A program made the position numbers and the translations under genes. A stretch of DNA of 64,000 bases from Xiheibacterium sp038325765 (GTDB taxonomy: Bacteria; Myxococcota_A; Polyangia; Nannocystales; Nannocystaceae): contig JBBQJI010000008.1 of the NCBI GenBank assembly GCA_038325765.1, positions 77,268-141,267 of the forward strand. The letters run 5' to 3'. Every line of letters begins with the position of its first letter. The stretch's first letter is position 1. Shown piece after piece: positions 1-8,442 of this stretch. The notes under the pieces were generated by a model, which was not told the DNA's origin, ran no database searches, and saw only the letters and a list, made by a program, of their open reading frames with translations.

Positions 1-291
1 CAGGTGATGCCGTGCGCCATCAGCCACGGCGCGCTGACGGTGCAGGTCGACGAGCGGGCCGAAATCTCGCAGCCCGGCGCCCTCGCTGGGGGTGACACCG
101 CCGTTGTCCAGCGCTCGGAGATCACCGTCACCGAGGATGGTCGCGACATCGCGGTGCTCGAGCGGGCACCGACTTTGGGCGAGGTCGTGGGCGGCCTCAA
201 CTCCCTGGGCGTGAGCCCCCGCGATCTGGTCGCCATCTTGCTCGCGATGAAGCAGGCCGGCGCCTTGCGGGCCGAGATCGAGGTGCAGTGA
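1..291 (+). CDS. flgI: Flagellar P-ring protein FlgI, C-terminal end (5' cut by window)
   Basis: Open from base 1 to a TGA at 289-291; only the last ~96 residues are present. They match the FlgI C-terminus: a SQPGALAGGDTAVV segment, then the closing helices TLGEVVGGLNSLGVSPRDL and AILLAMKQAGALRAEIEV, which are typical of the P-ring subunit. FlgI assembles in the peptidoglycan layer as the rod bushing, so the cell is Gram-negative with an L/P-ring flagellum. The stop overlaps the ATG of the following rod/peptidase gene (TGATG), so the two are translationally coupled. The upstream part of the protein lies outside the window. Confidence 0.9.
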   Translation, partial: QVMPCAISHGALTVQVDERAEISQPGALAGGDTAVVQRSEITVTEDGRDIAVLERAPTLGEVVGGLNSLGVSPRDLVAILLAMKQAGALRAEIEVQ

Positions 292-1265
292 TGGACGCGC
301 TGCGTCCGTTCGTGCCGTCCCCGGGCGCCCCCGCGCCCACCGCCGCCAGAGCCAAGGACGCCGAGGGCGACGCGCGCAAGGTCGCGGCGCAGTTCGAGAC
401 CCTGCTGCTGGGCGAGCTCGTCAAGGCGATGCGCGCGAGCACGGCCTTCGGCGAAGAGGGCGAGGGCGACTTCGCCGAGGGCACCTACCAAGAGATGTTC
501 GACCAGTCGATCGTCGACGCGGCGGCCGGTGGGATCGGCATCGCCGACGCGCTCACGCGCCAGCTCGGCGGACCGACGGCCACGCGCCCTTCAGGCAGCG
601 ACGGCGGCCTGTTGCCGCTGCCCGATCGCGCGTGGGTGAGTCGCGCGCCGGCTGCCCTGCCCCGGGCGACCCCCGAGCAGCAGGATGACGCGCCGTGGAA
701 ACCGGATCCCGCGAGGATGCGCGCGGCGGCGCCGACATCCTCGGCGATCGGCACGCGCTTCGACGGTGGTGCGCCCACGCCGGGCCTGTTCCCCGTCGAT
801 GGCGGACGGCAGAGCTCCGAGTACGGCTACCGCATGCATCCGATCCACAACGAGCGGCGCTTCCACGCCGGGCTCGACATCGCCGCCCCCGAGGGCCGCG
901 AGATCCGGGCGGTGCAACGCGGCACCGTGGTCTTCGCCGGTCGCCACAAGGGCTACGGCAACATGGTCGAGCTGCGCCACCCCGATGGCGTCGTGACCCG
1001 CTATGCCCACGCCTCGCGCCTACACGTGCGCGAGGGCGACGTCGTCGACGTGGGCGAGGCTATCGCGGACGTCGGCAGCACCGGGCAGAGCACCGGGCCG
1101 CACCTACACTTCGAGGTCCGCGAGGGCGGTCGCACCATCGATCCCGAGGGCTACCTCGAGCGCCTGCGTCAGGGGCATGCGGCGGCCGAAGACGGGACGG
1201 CTCCGCGCACCGGCGTCGTCGCCACCGGCGCGGACACGGTGTTGGCACGCGATGTGAAGGGTTGA
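291..1265 (+). CDS. flgJ: FlgJ rod-binding domain fused to M23 (LytM) peptidase
   Basis: 324 aa. Residues ~22-92 form a FlgJ-type rod-binding domain (KVAAQFETLLLGELVKAMR, then EGTYQEMFDQSIVDAAAGGIG). A Pro/Ala-rich linker follows. Residues ~165-295 are a LytM/M23 zinc endopeptidase with ligands in HAGLD (H192, D196) and HLHFEV (H271, H273). FlgJ caps the growing rod and opens peptidoglycan for it; enterobacterial FlgJ carries a glucosaminidase-type domain instead, so here a peptide cross-link cleaver takes that role (inference). There is no signal peptide, as expected for export through the flagellar apparatus. GTG at 288 directly precedes the ATG and is an alternative start. Confidence 0.88.
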   Translation: MDALRPFVPSPGAPAPTAARAKDAEGDARKVAAQFETLLLGELVKAMRASTAFGEEGEGDFAEGTYQEMFDQSIVDAAAGGIGIADALTRQLGGPTATRPSGSDGGLLPLPDRAWVSRAPAALPRATPEQQDDAPWKPDPARMRAAAPTSSAIGTRFDGGAPTPGLFPVDGGRQSSEYGYRMHPIHNERRFHAGLDIAAPEGREIRAVQRGTVVFAGRHKGYGNMVELRHPDGVVTRYAHASRLHVREGDVVDVGEAIADVGSTGQSTGPHLHFEVREGGRTIDPEGYLERLRQGHAAAEDGTAPRTGVVATGADTVLARDVKG

Positions 1266-1300
1266 CGGTCGAGGCGCGCCACCGCGGCGCGACACGACCG

Positions 1301-1696
1301 ATGAGCCAGGATCCCGACACCCTGATCGATGCGCTGACTCGACTCGACGCGATCCTCGCCCGCGAGGATCAGGCGCTGCGGAGCTTCGACCTCCCCGCGA
1401 TCACCCAGGCGGCCGAGGCCAAGCTCGAGCTCGACACCGTCATCGTCGCCGCGTGGGATCCGATCCCCACCGAGATCCCAGGCGGCGCGTGGACCCCGGC
1501 GCAGCGCGCCACGATGCTCGAGCTGCGCACCCGCGTCATCACGCAGGGCCGCCGCAACCAGCAGCGTCTACGGGCGTCGCTCGACGTCGTCCGCGGCCTC
1601 GTCGATCACCTCACCGGCGCCCCGCGAACCGGCTACGGCCGCGCCCATCCCCTCACCGCGAGCACCTCCGCCGTGCTCGCGAGCGACTTCGGGTGA
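1301..1696 (+). CDS. flgN: FlgN-like flagellar export chaperone
   Basis: 131 aa, small, helical and Leu/Ala/Arg-rich. It sits between flgJ and flgK, the usual place of FlgN, the cytoplasmic chaperone for FlgK and FlgL. Weak family resemblance includes the N-terminal heptad-like helix (DALTRLDAILAREDQALRSF) and a basic helix near residue 90 (RRNQQRLRASLDVV). The assignment rests mainly on size, helicity and synteny. ATG 1301 is chosen; a TTG at 1262 overlapping the flgJ stop would add 13 residues. flgK begins 4 nt after the stop. Confidence 0.6.
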   Translation: MSQDPDTLIDALTRLDAILAREDQALRSFDLPAITQAAEAKLELDTVIVAAWDPIPTEIPGGAWTPAQRATMLELRTRVITQGRRNQQRLRASLDVVRGLVDHLTGAPRTGYGRAHPLTASTSAVLASDFG

Positions 1697-1700
1697 CGTC

Positions 1701-3077
1701 ATGACCACGCTCGGCGGATTGCTGCAGATCGGGCGGAGCAGCCTCGCGACGCACCAGGCCGCGATCGGCGTGATTTCCGGCAACACCGCGAACGCCGACA
1801 CCGTGGGCTTCGCCCGCCGCGAGGTGTCGATGCGCTCGCTGCCCGGCGCCGGCGTGGGCATCGCGGCCGTCATGCGCCGCTCGTCGAGCTTCGTCGAGCA
1901 GCGCGTGCTGCTGTCGAGCGCGCGTTTCGGTGCCCACGACGCCAAGGCCGCCGGCATGTCCGCGATCGAGGCTGGCTTCGTCGAGAGCGACTCCGGCATC
2001 GGCGCCCGCATCGACGCCATGTTCGCGTCGATGCGCACCCTGTCCACCAACCCCGCCGATCTGCAGCTGCGCACCGACGTGATCGCCCGCGCCCGATCGG
2101 TGACGCAGGCGTTCTCGAACGGCGCCGCGGCGATCGTGCGCGAGCAGGCCAGCGCCGACGCGGCGATCGGCGTCGAGGTCGCGCGCGTCAACCAGCTGAC
2201 GGCGGCGATCGCCCGCGTGAACGAGCAGGTCGTCGGCGCGGCCCCGAACACATTGGCAGCGGCCGAGCACCTCGACGAACGCGAGCGACTCCTGCACGAG
2301 CTCGCCGGCCTGGTCGAGATCTCGACGATTCCTGCGGCCGACGGCTCGATGACCGTGCTGCTCCAAGGCGGTGCGGCCCTGGTCCAGTCGGCGACGGCCG
2401 CGACGCTCCGCGCGACCCCCGACCCGGCGCTCGACGGCCACCGCCGCATTGATCTGGTCGACGCATCGGGGGCCGCGCTCGACGTGACCGGCAGCCTGCG
2501 CGGTGGATCGATCGGGGGTCGGATCGAGCTGCGCGATGACATCCTCGCCGGCTTCGCCGACGACCTCGACGCCCTCGCCTTCGAGCTCGCGACCGCATTC
2601 AACGGGGTCCACTCCGGCGGTTTTGGCACCGACGGCGTCGGCGGACGCAACCTCTTCGCCCCGCCCGGCGCCGTGGCCGACGCCGCCGCCAACTTCAGCG
2701 TGGCCGCGGGTATGACCGACAATCCCGGCTGGCTCGCCGCGGCCGGCGACGCCGCGACGGCCGTCGGGGGCAACGACACCTTGCTCGCACTCATCGCCCT
2801 GACCGACGCCCCGATCGCGGGCGGCGGCACCACGACCCCGGGCGGTGCGGTCGCGTCCCTCATCGCCGAGATCGGCCGCACCTCGCGGGCCGAGAACGAC
2901 GCGGCGCTCGCCGCCGGCACCCAGCTCGAGCAGAACCACGCCCTGTTCCAATCCGAGACCGGCGTGTCGATCGACGAGGAGCTCATCGATCTCGTCCGCT
3001 TCGAGCGCGCCTACCAAGCCGGCGCGCGGATCATCCAGACCGTCGAGAAACTCTATGACGCGGTGCTATCGCTATGA
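1701..3077 (+). CDS. flgK: Flagellar hook-associated protein 1 FlgK
   Basis: 458 aa. The N-terminus has the rod/hook-family signature (LLQIGRSSLATHQAAIGVIS, GNTANADTVGFARREV). The C-terminus has the matching coiled-coil segment (SGVSIDEELIDLVRFERAYQ, then AGARIIQTVEKLYDAVLSL). These termini pack as the D0/D1 core of the hook-filament junction. The protein is shorter than enterobacterial FlgK (~547 aa), with a reduced variable middle. It is exported through the flagellar type III system, probably with the FlgN-like chaperone just upstream. Its stop overlaps the start of flgL. Confidence 0.93.
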   Translation: MTTLGGLLQIGRSSLATHQAAIGVISGNTANADTVGFARREVSMRSLPGAGVGIAAVMRRSSSFVEQRVLLSSARFGAHDAKAAGMSAIEAGFVESDSGIGARIDAMFASMRTLSTNPADLQLRTDVIARARSVTQAFSNGAAAIVREQASADAAIGVEVARVNQLTAAIARVNEQVVGAAPNTLAAAEHLDERERLLHELAGLVEISTIPAADGSMTVLLQGGAALVQSATAATLRATPDPALDGHRRIDLVDASGAALDVTGSLRGGSIGGRIELRDDILAGFADDLDALAFELATAFNGVHSGGFGTDGVGGRNLFAPPGAVADAAANFSVAAGMTDNPGWLAAAGDAATAVGGNDTLLALIALTDAPIAGGGTTTPGGAVASLIAEIGRTSRAENDAALAAGTQLEQNHALFQSETGVSIDEELIDLVRFERAYQAGARIIQTVEKLYDAVLSL

Positions 3078-3976
3078 TGCGCGTGACCCAATCCCGACAA
3101 AGCGGCCTCGCCCTGCTGGCTGTGGCCTCCGCCCGGGCGCGCCTGCAGCAGGCCCAGCAGGTGGCGATGAGCGGCGAGCGCGTCAGCAAGCCGTCGGACG
3201 ACCCGGCCGCCGCCGCCCGCGGTCGTCTGCTCGGCGAGCTGCAGGCCCGTGCCGACTCCCACCTCACCACGTCGCAGTACGGACGCTCGCGGCTCGAGAC
3301 CGCCGAGCAAGCGCTGGCCGAGTCCGGCAACGTGCTGGTGCGCGCGCGCCAGCTCGCGATCCAGATGGCCAACGGCACCATGTCGGGCGCCGAGCGTCAG
3401 GCGGCAGCGGCCGAGGTCGCCCAGCTGCAGCGCGCGATGGTCGATCTCGTGAACACGCAGCACGGCGATGAGTACGTGTTCGCCCATGTCGACACCCGCA
3501 CGCGGCCGTACGATCCCGGCGCCGGATTCAGCTACGACGTCGACGCCTACTCGGCGATCCGCGAGGCCGAGGTCGGCCCCAACCAACGGGTCGCGATCGG
3601 CGCGTCGGGCAGCCACGCCTTCGCCCAGCGCGGCGCCGCCCCCGGCAGCATCGACGTGGTGGCGGTGCTCGCCCAACTCCAGGCGAACCTCTCCGCGAAC
3701 GACGCGGTCGCCATCCAGGCCGACATCGACACGGTCACGACCGCCTTCGAGCAGGTCTTGGCCGAGCGCACCCGCACCGGCGTCCGCATGGAGGAACTCG
3801 ACCGCGCCAATTCTGCGGCCACCCAGGCGCGCGCGGTCTACACCGGCCTGCGATCGGACCTCATCGACGCCGACGCGGCCGAGGCGTTCTCACGGCTCAC
3901 GCTGGCCGAGAACACGATGAAGGCGGCGGTGACGGTCGCCGCCCGCGTGCTTGGCCCCAGCTTACTGGACACCTGA
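3074..3976 (+). CDS. flgL: Flagellar hook-associated protein 3 FlgL
   Basis: 300 aa, flagellin superfamily. The N-terminus has VSKPSDDPAAAARGRLLGEL, the FlgL version of the flagellin N-terminal motif. The C-terminus (DADAAEAFSRLTLAENTMKA) is the matching D0/D1 helix. FlgL joins FlgK to the filament. The start overlaps the flgK stop (ATGATG at 3074-3079; either ATG could be used). A 187-nt gap to csrA follows; it contains an AT-rich patch (ACAAATTGATGCTAAG near 4072) that could hold a promoter for the csrA-fliW pair, though no clear consensus is visible. Confidence 0.92.
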   Translation: MMRVTQSRQSGLALLAVASARARLQQAQQVAMSGERVSKPSDDPAAAARGRLLGELQARADSHLTTSQYGRSRLETAEQALAESGNVLVRARQLAIQMANGTMSGAERQAAAAEVAQLQRAMVDLVNTQHGDEYVFAHVDTRTRPYDPGAGFSYDVDAYSAIREAEVGPNQRVAIGASGSHAFAQRGAAPGSIDVVAVLAQLQANLSANDAVAIQADIDTVTTAFEQVLAERTRTGVRMEELDRANSAATQARAVYTGLRSDLIDADAAEAFSRLTLAENTMKAAVTVAARVLGPSLLDT

Positions 3977-4163
3977 CGCCTTCGCGATCGCGGGGCGCCT
4001 GCGGCCTGAACCCCACGGCGATCCCGCGACAGCGCCGACGATCGACCGCATTTTCCCCATGCACGACGACACAAATTGATGCTAAGCACGCGTGAAGCGA
4101 CGCCGACCATGACGAAACGAGAGGTCTCGACTCGGTCCGGCCCGATACGCCCCGGAGGCGAAG

Positions 4164-4430
4164 GTGCTGACGCTCACGCGGAAGATCGGACAAAAGATTC
4201 TGATCGGCAACGGCATCGAGATCGTGGTGCGGGAGATCCGGGGGCGGCAAGTGCGCCTCGGGATCACGGCGCCACTGGGCCTGCCGGTGTATCGGGAGGA
4301 ACTCTACCAACAGATCGCGGACGAGAACGCCCGCGCGATCACGGATCTCAGCCTCGATCGGCTGGAGACGCTACGCGAACCATCCGCTCCACCCGGTTCG
4401 GCGACTTCGAAGCCCCGGCGGATCGACTGA
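4164..4430 (+). CDS. csrA: Carbon storage regulator CsrA
   Basis: 88 aa, starting at GTG with GGAGGCGAAG just upstream. Residues 1-60 are CsrA throughout: MLTLTRKIGQKILIGNGIEI, the VRLGI strand and the PVYREELYQQI segment that includes part of the RNA-binding surface. CsrA dimers bind GGA motifs in mRNA leaders and usually block translation; in Bacillus the target is flagellin mRNA and FliW is the antagonist. The tail after residue ~65 (LETLREPSAPPGSATSKPRR) is longer than usual and is encoded by DNA that also encodes the N-terminus of FliW. The flagellin genes downstream are plausible targets. Confidence 0.95.
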   Translation: MLTLTRKIGQKILIGNGIEIVVREIRGRQVRLGITAPLGLPVYREELYQQIADENARAITDLSLDRLETLREPSAPPGSATSKPRRID

Positions 4431-4804
4431 TCCATTTCCCGCTTGGGATCCCCGGGTTCGCCGACGCCAGGACGTTCGTGCTGGTCGATCATCGGCCTGG
4501 CTCGGTGTTCCGCTGGCTGCAGGCCGCGGACATCCCAGCGCTCGCGTTCGTGGTGGTGGACCCCGTCTCGTTCATCCCCGACTACCCCGTCGAGCAGGTG
4601 CGCCGCGCGATCGCGTTCTGCGAGCTCGAGGACGACGAGGAGATCGCGGTGCTGGCGATCTGCTCGGTCCCGCCGGCCCCGGACGAGCCCACGGCCAACT
4701 TCCTGGCACCGCTGGGGATCGGCCTGCGCTCGCGTCGTGGCGCCCAGATCGTCCTGCACGACTGCGGCTTCGACACCCGCATGGCGTTCCTGAGCGGGCA
4801 CTGA
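4373..4804 (+). CDS. fliW: Flagellar assembly factor FliW, non-canonical start
   Basis: About 143 aa. Clear FliW features: STRFGDFEAPADRLIHFPLG with IPGFADA, then LAFVVVDPVSFIPDY and NFLAPLGIGLRSRRGAQIV. FliW binds CsrA and flagellin, releasing flagellin mRNA from repression when flagellin is exported. The reading frame runs back to 4076, but no ATG, GTG or TTG occurs between about 4106 and the conserved N-terminus. The next one, GTG 4478, would delete about 32 conserved residues. The coordinate given assumes ACG at 4373, 5 nt after GGAG (4364-4367); ATC at 4382 is the alternative. The first ~55 nt overlap the 3' end of csrA in another frame, so translational coupling is likely. Confidence 0.8.
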   Translation, partial: TRTIRSTRFGDFEAPADRLIHFPLGIPGFADARTFVLVDHRPGSVFRWLQAADIPALAFVVVDPVSFIPDYPVEQVRRAIAFCELEDDEEIAVLAICSVPPAPDEPTANFLAPLGIGLRSRRGAQIVLHDCGFDTRMAFLSGH

Positions 4805-4920
4805 GGGCCGCCAGACGCCACCTCGGCGGGACGCCGGTCTCCGCGGCCCCCGCCTTGCGCCGCGGCGCGTCAGCGGGCTGACGGACCGGGCCCGGCCCCG
4901 CGCTTGCAGCGGAGCCCGGC

Positions 4921-6894
4921 GTGTCCACGTCCCCGCTGCTCGCTCGCCTCCTCGCCGACGACCCCGACGGCCTGGCGCGCATCGAGGCCCTGCCCCCCTC
5001 GGCTCGCGCGTGCACCGTGCAGACGCCCACAGGTCCGGTGGTCGCCGTCGACGGCCGCAAGCTGCACAGCGGCCGCGACCCGGTGACCGAGGCCCGCCGC
5101 TTCGCCCGCGGTCTCGACCTCGGCGACGTCACCGTCGTGATCCTGCTGGGCTTCGGCAGCGGTCACGTCGTGCGCGCGATCGCAGCCCGGAGCTCCGCCG
5201 CGATCATCGTGTTCGAGCCCGACCTCGAGGTGCTGGCCGTGGGCATCGACCACGGTCCCATCCAGCCGAGCACGCGCGTGTTCACGACGCCTTCGCGCCT
5301 GGGCGAGTACCTCTATGGTCGGCTCGGCGGCACCGACCGCGGCGTGCTGGCGCGCTGGGTCCCGAGCATGCGCGCAGCGCCCGAGGTGTACGAGGCCGCG
5401 AAGCAGGCGGCGGGCCAAGCGGTCGACCGCGCCTCGCTGCGCCACCGCACCGCCCGGATCCGCGGCCCCGGCTGGCTGCGCCACTACCTCACGAACCTGC
5501 CGGCGCTCGCCCAAGAGCCCGGCCTCGCGGCGCTCGCCTTTGGCCTCGCCGGCACGCCGGCGATCATCGTCGCCGCCGGTCCCAGCCTCGACGCCAACCT
5601 CGAGGATCTCCGCCGCGCCGTCGGCTCGGCGTTCGTGCTCGCGGTGAACACGGCCGCGACCGCGCTGGGCAAGGCCGGCATCCGCCCCTCGGCCGTCGTG
5701 GCGATCGAGTCGCTCGACGTCAGCTCGCAGCTCGCGGCGCTGCCGTTTCTGCGCGAGGTGCCAGCGTTCCTCGAGCTCACCGGCCACCCGGCCCTGTGGG
5801 CGCTGCCGTTCGCCCGTCGCATCCCGATCTCCGTCGACACCAACGCCTGCTCGATCTTCTCGGCCAAGGTCGATCCCAAGCACCACCTGTCGGCGGGCTT
5901 CTGCGTCGCGAACGCGGCGGTCGCCATCGCCCACGCCCTGGGCTGCAATCCGATCATCCTGGTCGGCTCCGACCTCGCGTACCGAGACGGGCACGTCTAT
6001 GCCAGCGGGACGACCTTCGGCGCGATGCGGGCCGAGTTGCGAGCCGACGGCACCGCGACCTTGCACGGGCTCGAGGGCAAGCGCGCGATCGAGGGCGTCT
6101 CGGTGGACGCGAGCGGCGGCGTGCACATGCCCGACGTCGCCCGCACCGTGTCGGCCCCCGGCTGGGGCGGCGGCCCCGAGGTCACTACGACCCGCGACTT
6201 CGCGATGTTCCGCGACTGGTACACCAGCGCGGCGAAGACCCTGCGTGCCCAGGGCGTGCGGGCGATCAACGCCACTGAGGGCGGCCTGCACATCCCCGGC
6301 TGGGACGACGTGCCGCTGCGCGACGCCATCGACGTCTGTGGCGGCGACGAGGCGGCGATGACCGCTACGATCGAAGCGCTGCTGCAGCGGGCCCCGTCTG
6401 CGCCCGCGGGCATCGTGGCGCTGCTCGAGGGCGAGCGCGCCAGCGCAGCGGCGATCCTCGAGCTCGCCGCGGCGGCCCACCGTCAGATCGCCGACGATCC
6501 CGACGGCGACCTGGCGCTCGACGAGGACTCGGCGCGGGCGCTGACCGAGATCAATGCCCGCACCCGATCGCTGCTGCACGGCGCACCACTGTGCGCAGAG
6601 GCGGTGTTCGTGCCCATCGAGGACCTCCGCGCCCGCGGCCGCATCACCGCCTTCGGCTTCTATGCGGCGCTCGTCGAGCCGCTCATCCAGCTGCGCGAGG
6701 CGTTGGCACGGACCTCGCAGTGTATCAGGGCGAGCATGACGAGCGACGCCACCGCGGACCTCGAGACTGCCCACGTCACCGCGAGCACCGACGTCGATCT
6801 CCTACGGGCTACCCCACTCCCCTGCTCGCCCCTCCCCGAGTCAAGCCCGGCCTTCGCCACCGCCCTCCCACCCTCGTCGCGACGCGCCATCTAG
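4921..6894 (+). CDS. Motility accessory factor (Maf-type flagellin glycosyltransferase, MptE/DUF115-like)
   Basis: 657 aa, GTG start. The N-terminal third includes a nucleotide-sugar-type loop (VILLGFGSGHVVRAI). The central region carries the DUF115/Maf core (IIVAAGPSLDANLEDL, VNTAATAL, then ILVGSDLAYRDGHVYASG). Maf proteins transfer nonulosonic acids such as pseudaminic or legionaminic acid onto Ser/Thr of flagellin. The position directly before four flagellin genes supports that role. No sugar-biosynthesis genes are in the window, so the donor is unknown. The Ser/Thr-rich central domains of the flagellins are plausible acceptors. Confidence 0.85.
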   Translation: MSTSPLLARLLADDPDGLARIEALPPSARACTVQTPTGPVVAVDGRKLHSGRDPVTEARRFARGLDLGDVTVVILLGFGSGHVVRAIAARSSAAIIVFEPDLEVLAVGIDHGPIQPSTRVFTTPSRLGEYLYGRLGGTDRGVLARWVPSMRAAPEVYEAAKQAAGQAVDRASLRHRTARIRGPGWLRHYLTNLPALAQEPGLAALAFGLAGTPAIIVAAGPSLDANLEDLRRAVGSAFVLAVNTAATALGKAGIRPSAVVAIESLDVSSQLAALPFLREVPAFLELTGHPALWALPFARRIPISVDTNACSIFSAKVDPKHHLSAGFCVANAAVAIAHALGCNPIILVGSDLAYRDGHVYASGTTFGAMRAELRADGTATLHGLEGKRAIEGVSVDASGGVHMPDVARTVSAPGWGGGPEVTTTRDFAMFRDWYTSAAKTLRAQGVRAINATEGGLHIPGWDDVPLRDAIDVCGGDEAAMTATIEALLQRAPSAPAGIVALLEGERASAAAILELAAAAHRQIADDPDGDLALDEDSARALTEINARTRSLLHGAPLCAEAVFVPIEDLRARGRITAFGFYAALVEPLIQLREALARTSQCIRASMTSDATADLETAHVTASTDVDLLRATPLPCSPLPESSPAFATALPPSSRRAI

Positions 6895-6966
6895 GCCCGA
6901 GTTCCGCGACGACCGCACCGAGCACCAACCGTTTCCGAACCGCATCGCGGATCAATCGAGGTCATC

Positions 6967-7806
6967 ATGGGGATTTCACTGCGCACCAACATCGCGGCAC
7001 TCGAGGCGAACACTGCCCTCAGCAGCACCAACGAGCGCCTCAACGCCAACATGATGCGACTGTCGTCGGGACAGCGGATCAACCGCGCCGGCGACGACGC
7101 CGCGGGTCTCGCCATCAGTGAGCGCTTCAAGGCGGCGACGGTGTCTCTCGACCAGGCCAAGCGCAACGCCAACGACGGCGTCTCGCTGATCCAGACCGCC
7201 GAGGGCGCCCTTCAAGAGGTCTCGGGGATCCTCATCCGCATGCGCGAGCTCGCGATGCAGGCGTCGACCGACACCGTGTCGACCGGGCAACGCGGGTTCA
7301 TCCAGAACGAGTTCGACCAGCTCCGCTCGGAGATCGACCGCATCGGCGGCACCTCGAACTTCAACGATCTGCAGCTGCTCACCGGCCAGTTCGCCGGGGC
7401 CGCGAACGCGCTGACGTTCCAGGTCGATCTCAGCGGCGACCCGACCCAGCAGATCCAGGTCGCCATCGCGACCGTCTCGCCCTCGGCGCTCGGCATCGAG
7501 AACGTCGCGCTCACGGTCACCGGCACCGCCCAGGCGTCGCTGTCGATCCTCGACACCGCGATCCAGGGGCTGTCGGCCCAGCGCGCCACCCTCGGCGCCG
7601 CCCAGAACCGCCTCGAGACCGCGATCAACAACATCTCCACCCAGTTCAACAACCTCACCGCCGCCAACTCGCGAATTCGCGACGTCGACGTCGCTGAGGA
7701 GACCGCCTCGCTCGCCCGTCACCGCATCCTCATGCAAGCGGGGGTATCCGTTCTCGCGCAGGCGAATCAGATCCCCCAACTCGCCCTCCAGCTCCTGCAG
7801 GGCTAG
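6967..7806 (+). CDS. fliC: Flagellin 1 (divergent member of the array)
   Basis: 279 aa. N-terminal D0/D1 is intact (ISLRTNIAALEANTALSSTN, RLSSGQRINRAGDDAAGLAI). C-terminal D1/D0 is intact (ANSRIRDVDVAEETASLARH, ILMQAGVSVLAQANQIPQL). The central domain is short, with no large D2/D3. It differs from flagellins 2-4 at many positions: it lacks their SVLTN or SIRSN start and their SVQSRNGT segment. It also lacks the conserved inverted-repeat leader they share, so it may be expressed differently, for example as the hook-proximal flagellin (inference). A terminator follows at once. Confidence 0.95.
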   Translation: MGISLRTNIAALEANTALSSTNERLNANMMRLSSGQRINRAGDDAAGLAISERFKAATVSLDQAKRNANDGVSLIQTAEGALQEVSGILIRMRELAMQASTDTVSTGQRGFIQNEFDQLRSEIDRIGGTSNFNDLQLLTGQFAGAANALTFQVDLSGDPTQQIQVAIATVSPSALGIENVALTVTGTAQASLSILDTAIQGLSAQRATLGAAQNRLETAINNISTQFNNLTAANSRIRDVDVAEETASLARHRILMQAGVSVLAQANQIPQLALQLLQG

Positions 7807-7825
7807 CGCGGCAAATTCGACCCCG

Positions 7826-7860
7826 GCGGGGGGCCATGGCCGGCCCCCCGCGTTCTTTCC
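7826..7860 (+). terminator. Hairpin terminator after flagellin 1
   Basis: A perfect 10-bp stem, GCGGGGGGCC (7826-7835) with GGCCCCCCGC (7842-7851), has a 6-nt loop and is followed by the T-rich GTTCTTTCCTT. It begins 20 nt after the flagellin 1 stop. Confidence 0.75.
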
Positions 7861-7904
7861 TTCGCTCTCGCATTCGCTCTCGCTTTCGCTCTCGCATTCG
7901 CTCT
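7861..7904. repeat. 12-nt tandem repeat between two terminators
   Basis: Three full copies and one partial copy of TTCGCTCTCGCA/T are arranged head to tail. The repeat lies between the hairpin at 7826-7851 and the stronger one at 7923-7945. Function unknown; such repeats change length by slippage. Confidence 0.85.
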
Positions 7905-7922
7905 ACGTCCGGCCTGACTCGC

Positions 7923-7945
7923 GCCCCCGCCTCCGGGGGCTTTTT
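7923..7945 (+). terminator. Strong rho-independent terminator
   Basis: A 7-bp perfect GC stem (GCCCCCG 7923-7929 with CGGGGGC 7934-7940) has a 4-nt loop and is followed directly by TTTTTC. It isolates flagellin 1 from flagellin 2. Confidence 0.85.
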
Positions 7946-8077
7946 CAATTCCCCCCTCAAGACTTGGGCGCCCCCGTCGATGGGTGTGCTTGTCCAGGCC
8001 CGCCTCGCACGATGCGAAGGGGCCGAAGACTCCCGGCACGCACGCACGCGGGCCTCACACCGTCCACGGAGGACAAC

Positions 8078-8209
8078 ATGACCACGATTCTTCGCGATCC
8101 CACGATCGCCCCCCGCGCCCCGCTGGCTCGGTTCGCTCGCAGAACAACGCCCCGTGCCGCTTGCGCCGCACGCTCGCCCGTCCCCCTTCGTGGGACCGCC
8201 GAGCGCTGA
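8078..8209 (+). CDS. Possible small ORF upstream of flagellin 2
   Basis: 43 codons beginning MTTILRDPTIAPRAPLARFA, very rich in Arg and Ala. ATG 8078 follows a strong ribosome site (CACGGAGGACAAC). The product resembles no known family and does not look like a flagellin fragment. It ends about 240 nt before flagellin 2, so it might be a regulatory leader peptide, a small protein, or chance. The codon composition is not convincing. Confidence 0.25.
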   Translation: MTTILRDPTIAPRAPLARFARRTTPRAACAARSPVPLRGTAER

Positions 8210-8396
8210 CGGACAGGCTGTGCGTCGCGTCCTCGCGACCCGCCCACCCCTTCGCCGACCCAGCGCCGAAGTTCTCCGCGCAGGTCGATGAATCCCTGCG
8301 GCGCCGGGCCTCTCCCGGCACGCCCCGCCACGCACGGCACCTGTGACGCGGCGACGTCCTCACAACCGAATACCGCACTCGTTCGCTCCACTCCTC

Positions 8397-8442
8397 GGGC
8401 ACGCACGCCCCCGCCCTCACCCGGCGGTTTCCCACGACGGGA
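8397..8442 (+). promoter_or_regulatory. Flagellin 2 leader: 14-nt inverted repeat plus second hairpin
   Basis: GGGCACGCACGCCC (8397-8410) ends exactly 40 nt before the ATG. It is followed by a CCGCC/GGCGG hairpin (8411-8427) and then CCCACGACGGGA (8431-8442), whose GGGA can serve as the ribosome site. The same three-part order occurs before flagellins 3 and 4. A GGA in or next to the ribosome site is what CsrA recognises. Confidence 0.6.

Noticed and set aside
1653..3017. Long minus-strand open frames opposite flgK, and similar antisense frames under most genes
   Set aside because: Very high GC with third-position bias opens the antisense frames; they have no ribosome site, no family resemblance and strange Arg/Ala composition.
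4076..4372. Long N-terminal extension of FliW starting at 4076 or 4079
   Set aside because: The translated extension is Arg/Gly/Asp-rich, lies opposite the full csrA gene in another frame and is absent from FliW proteins.
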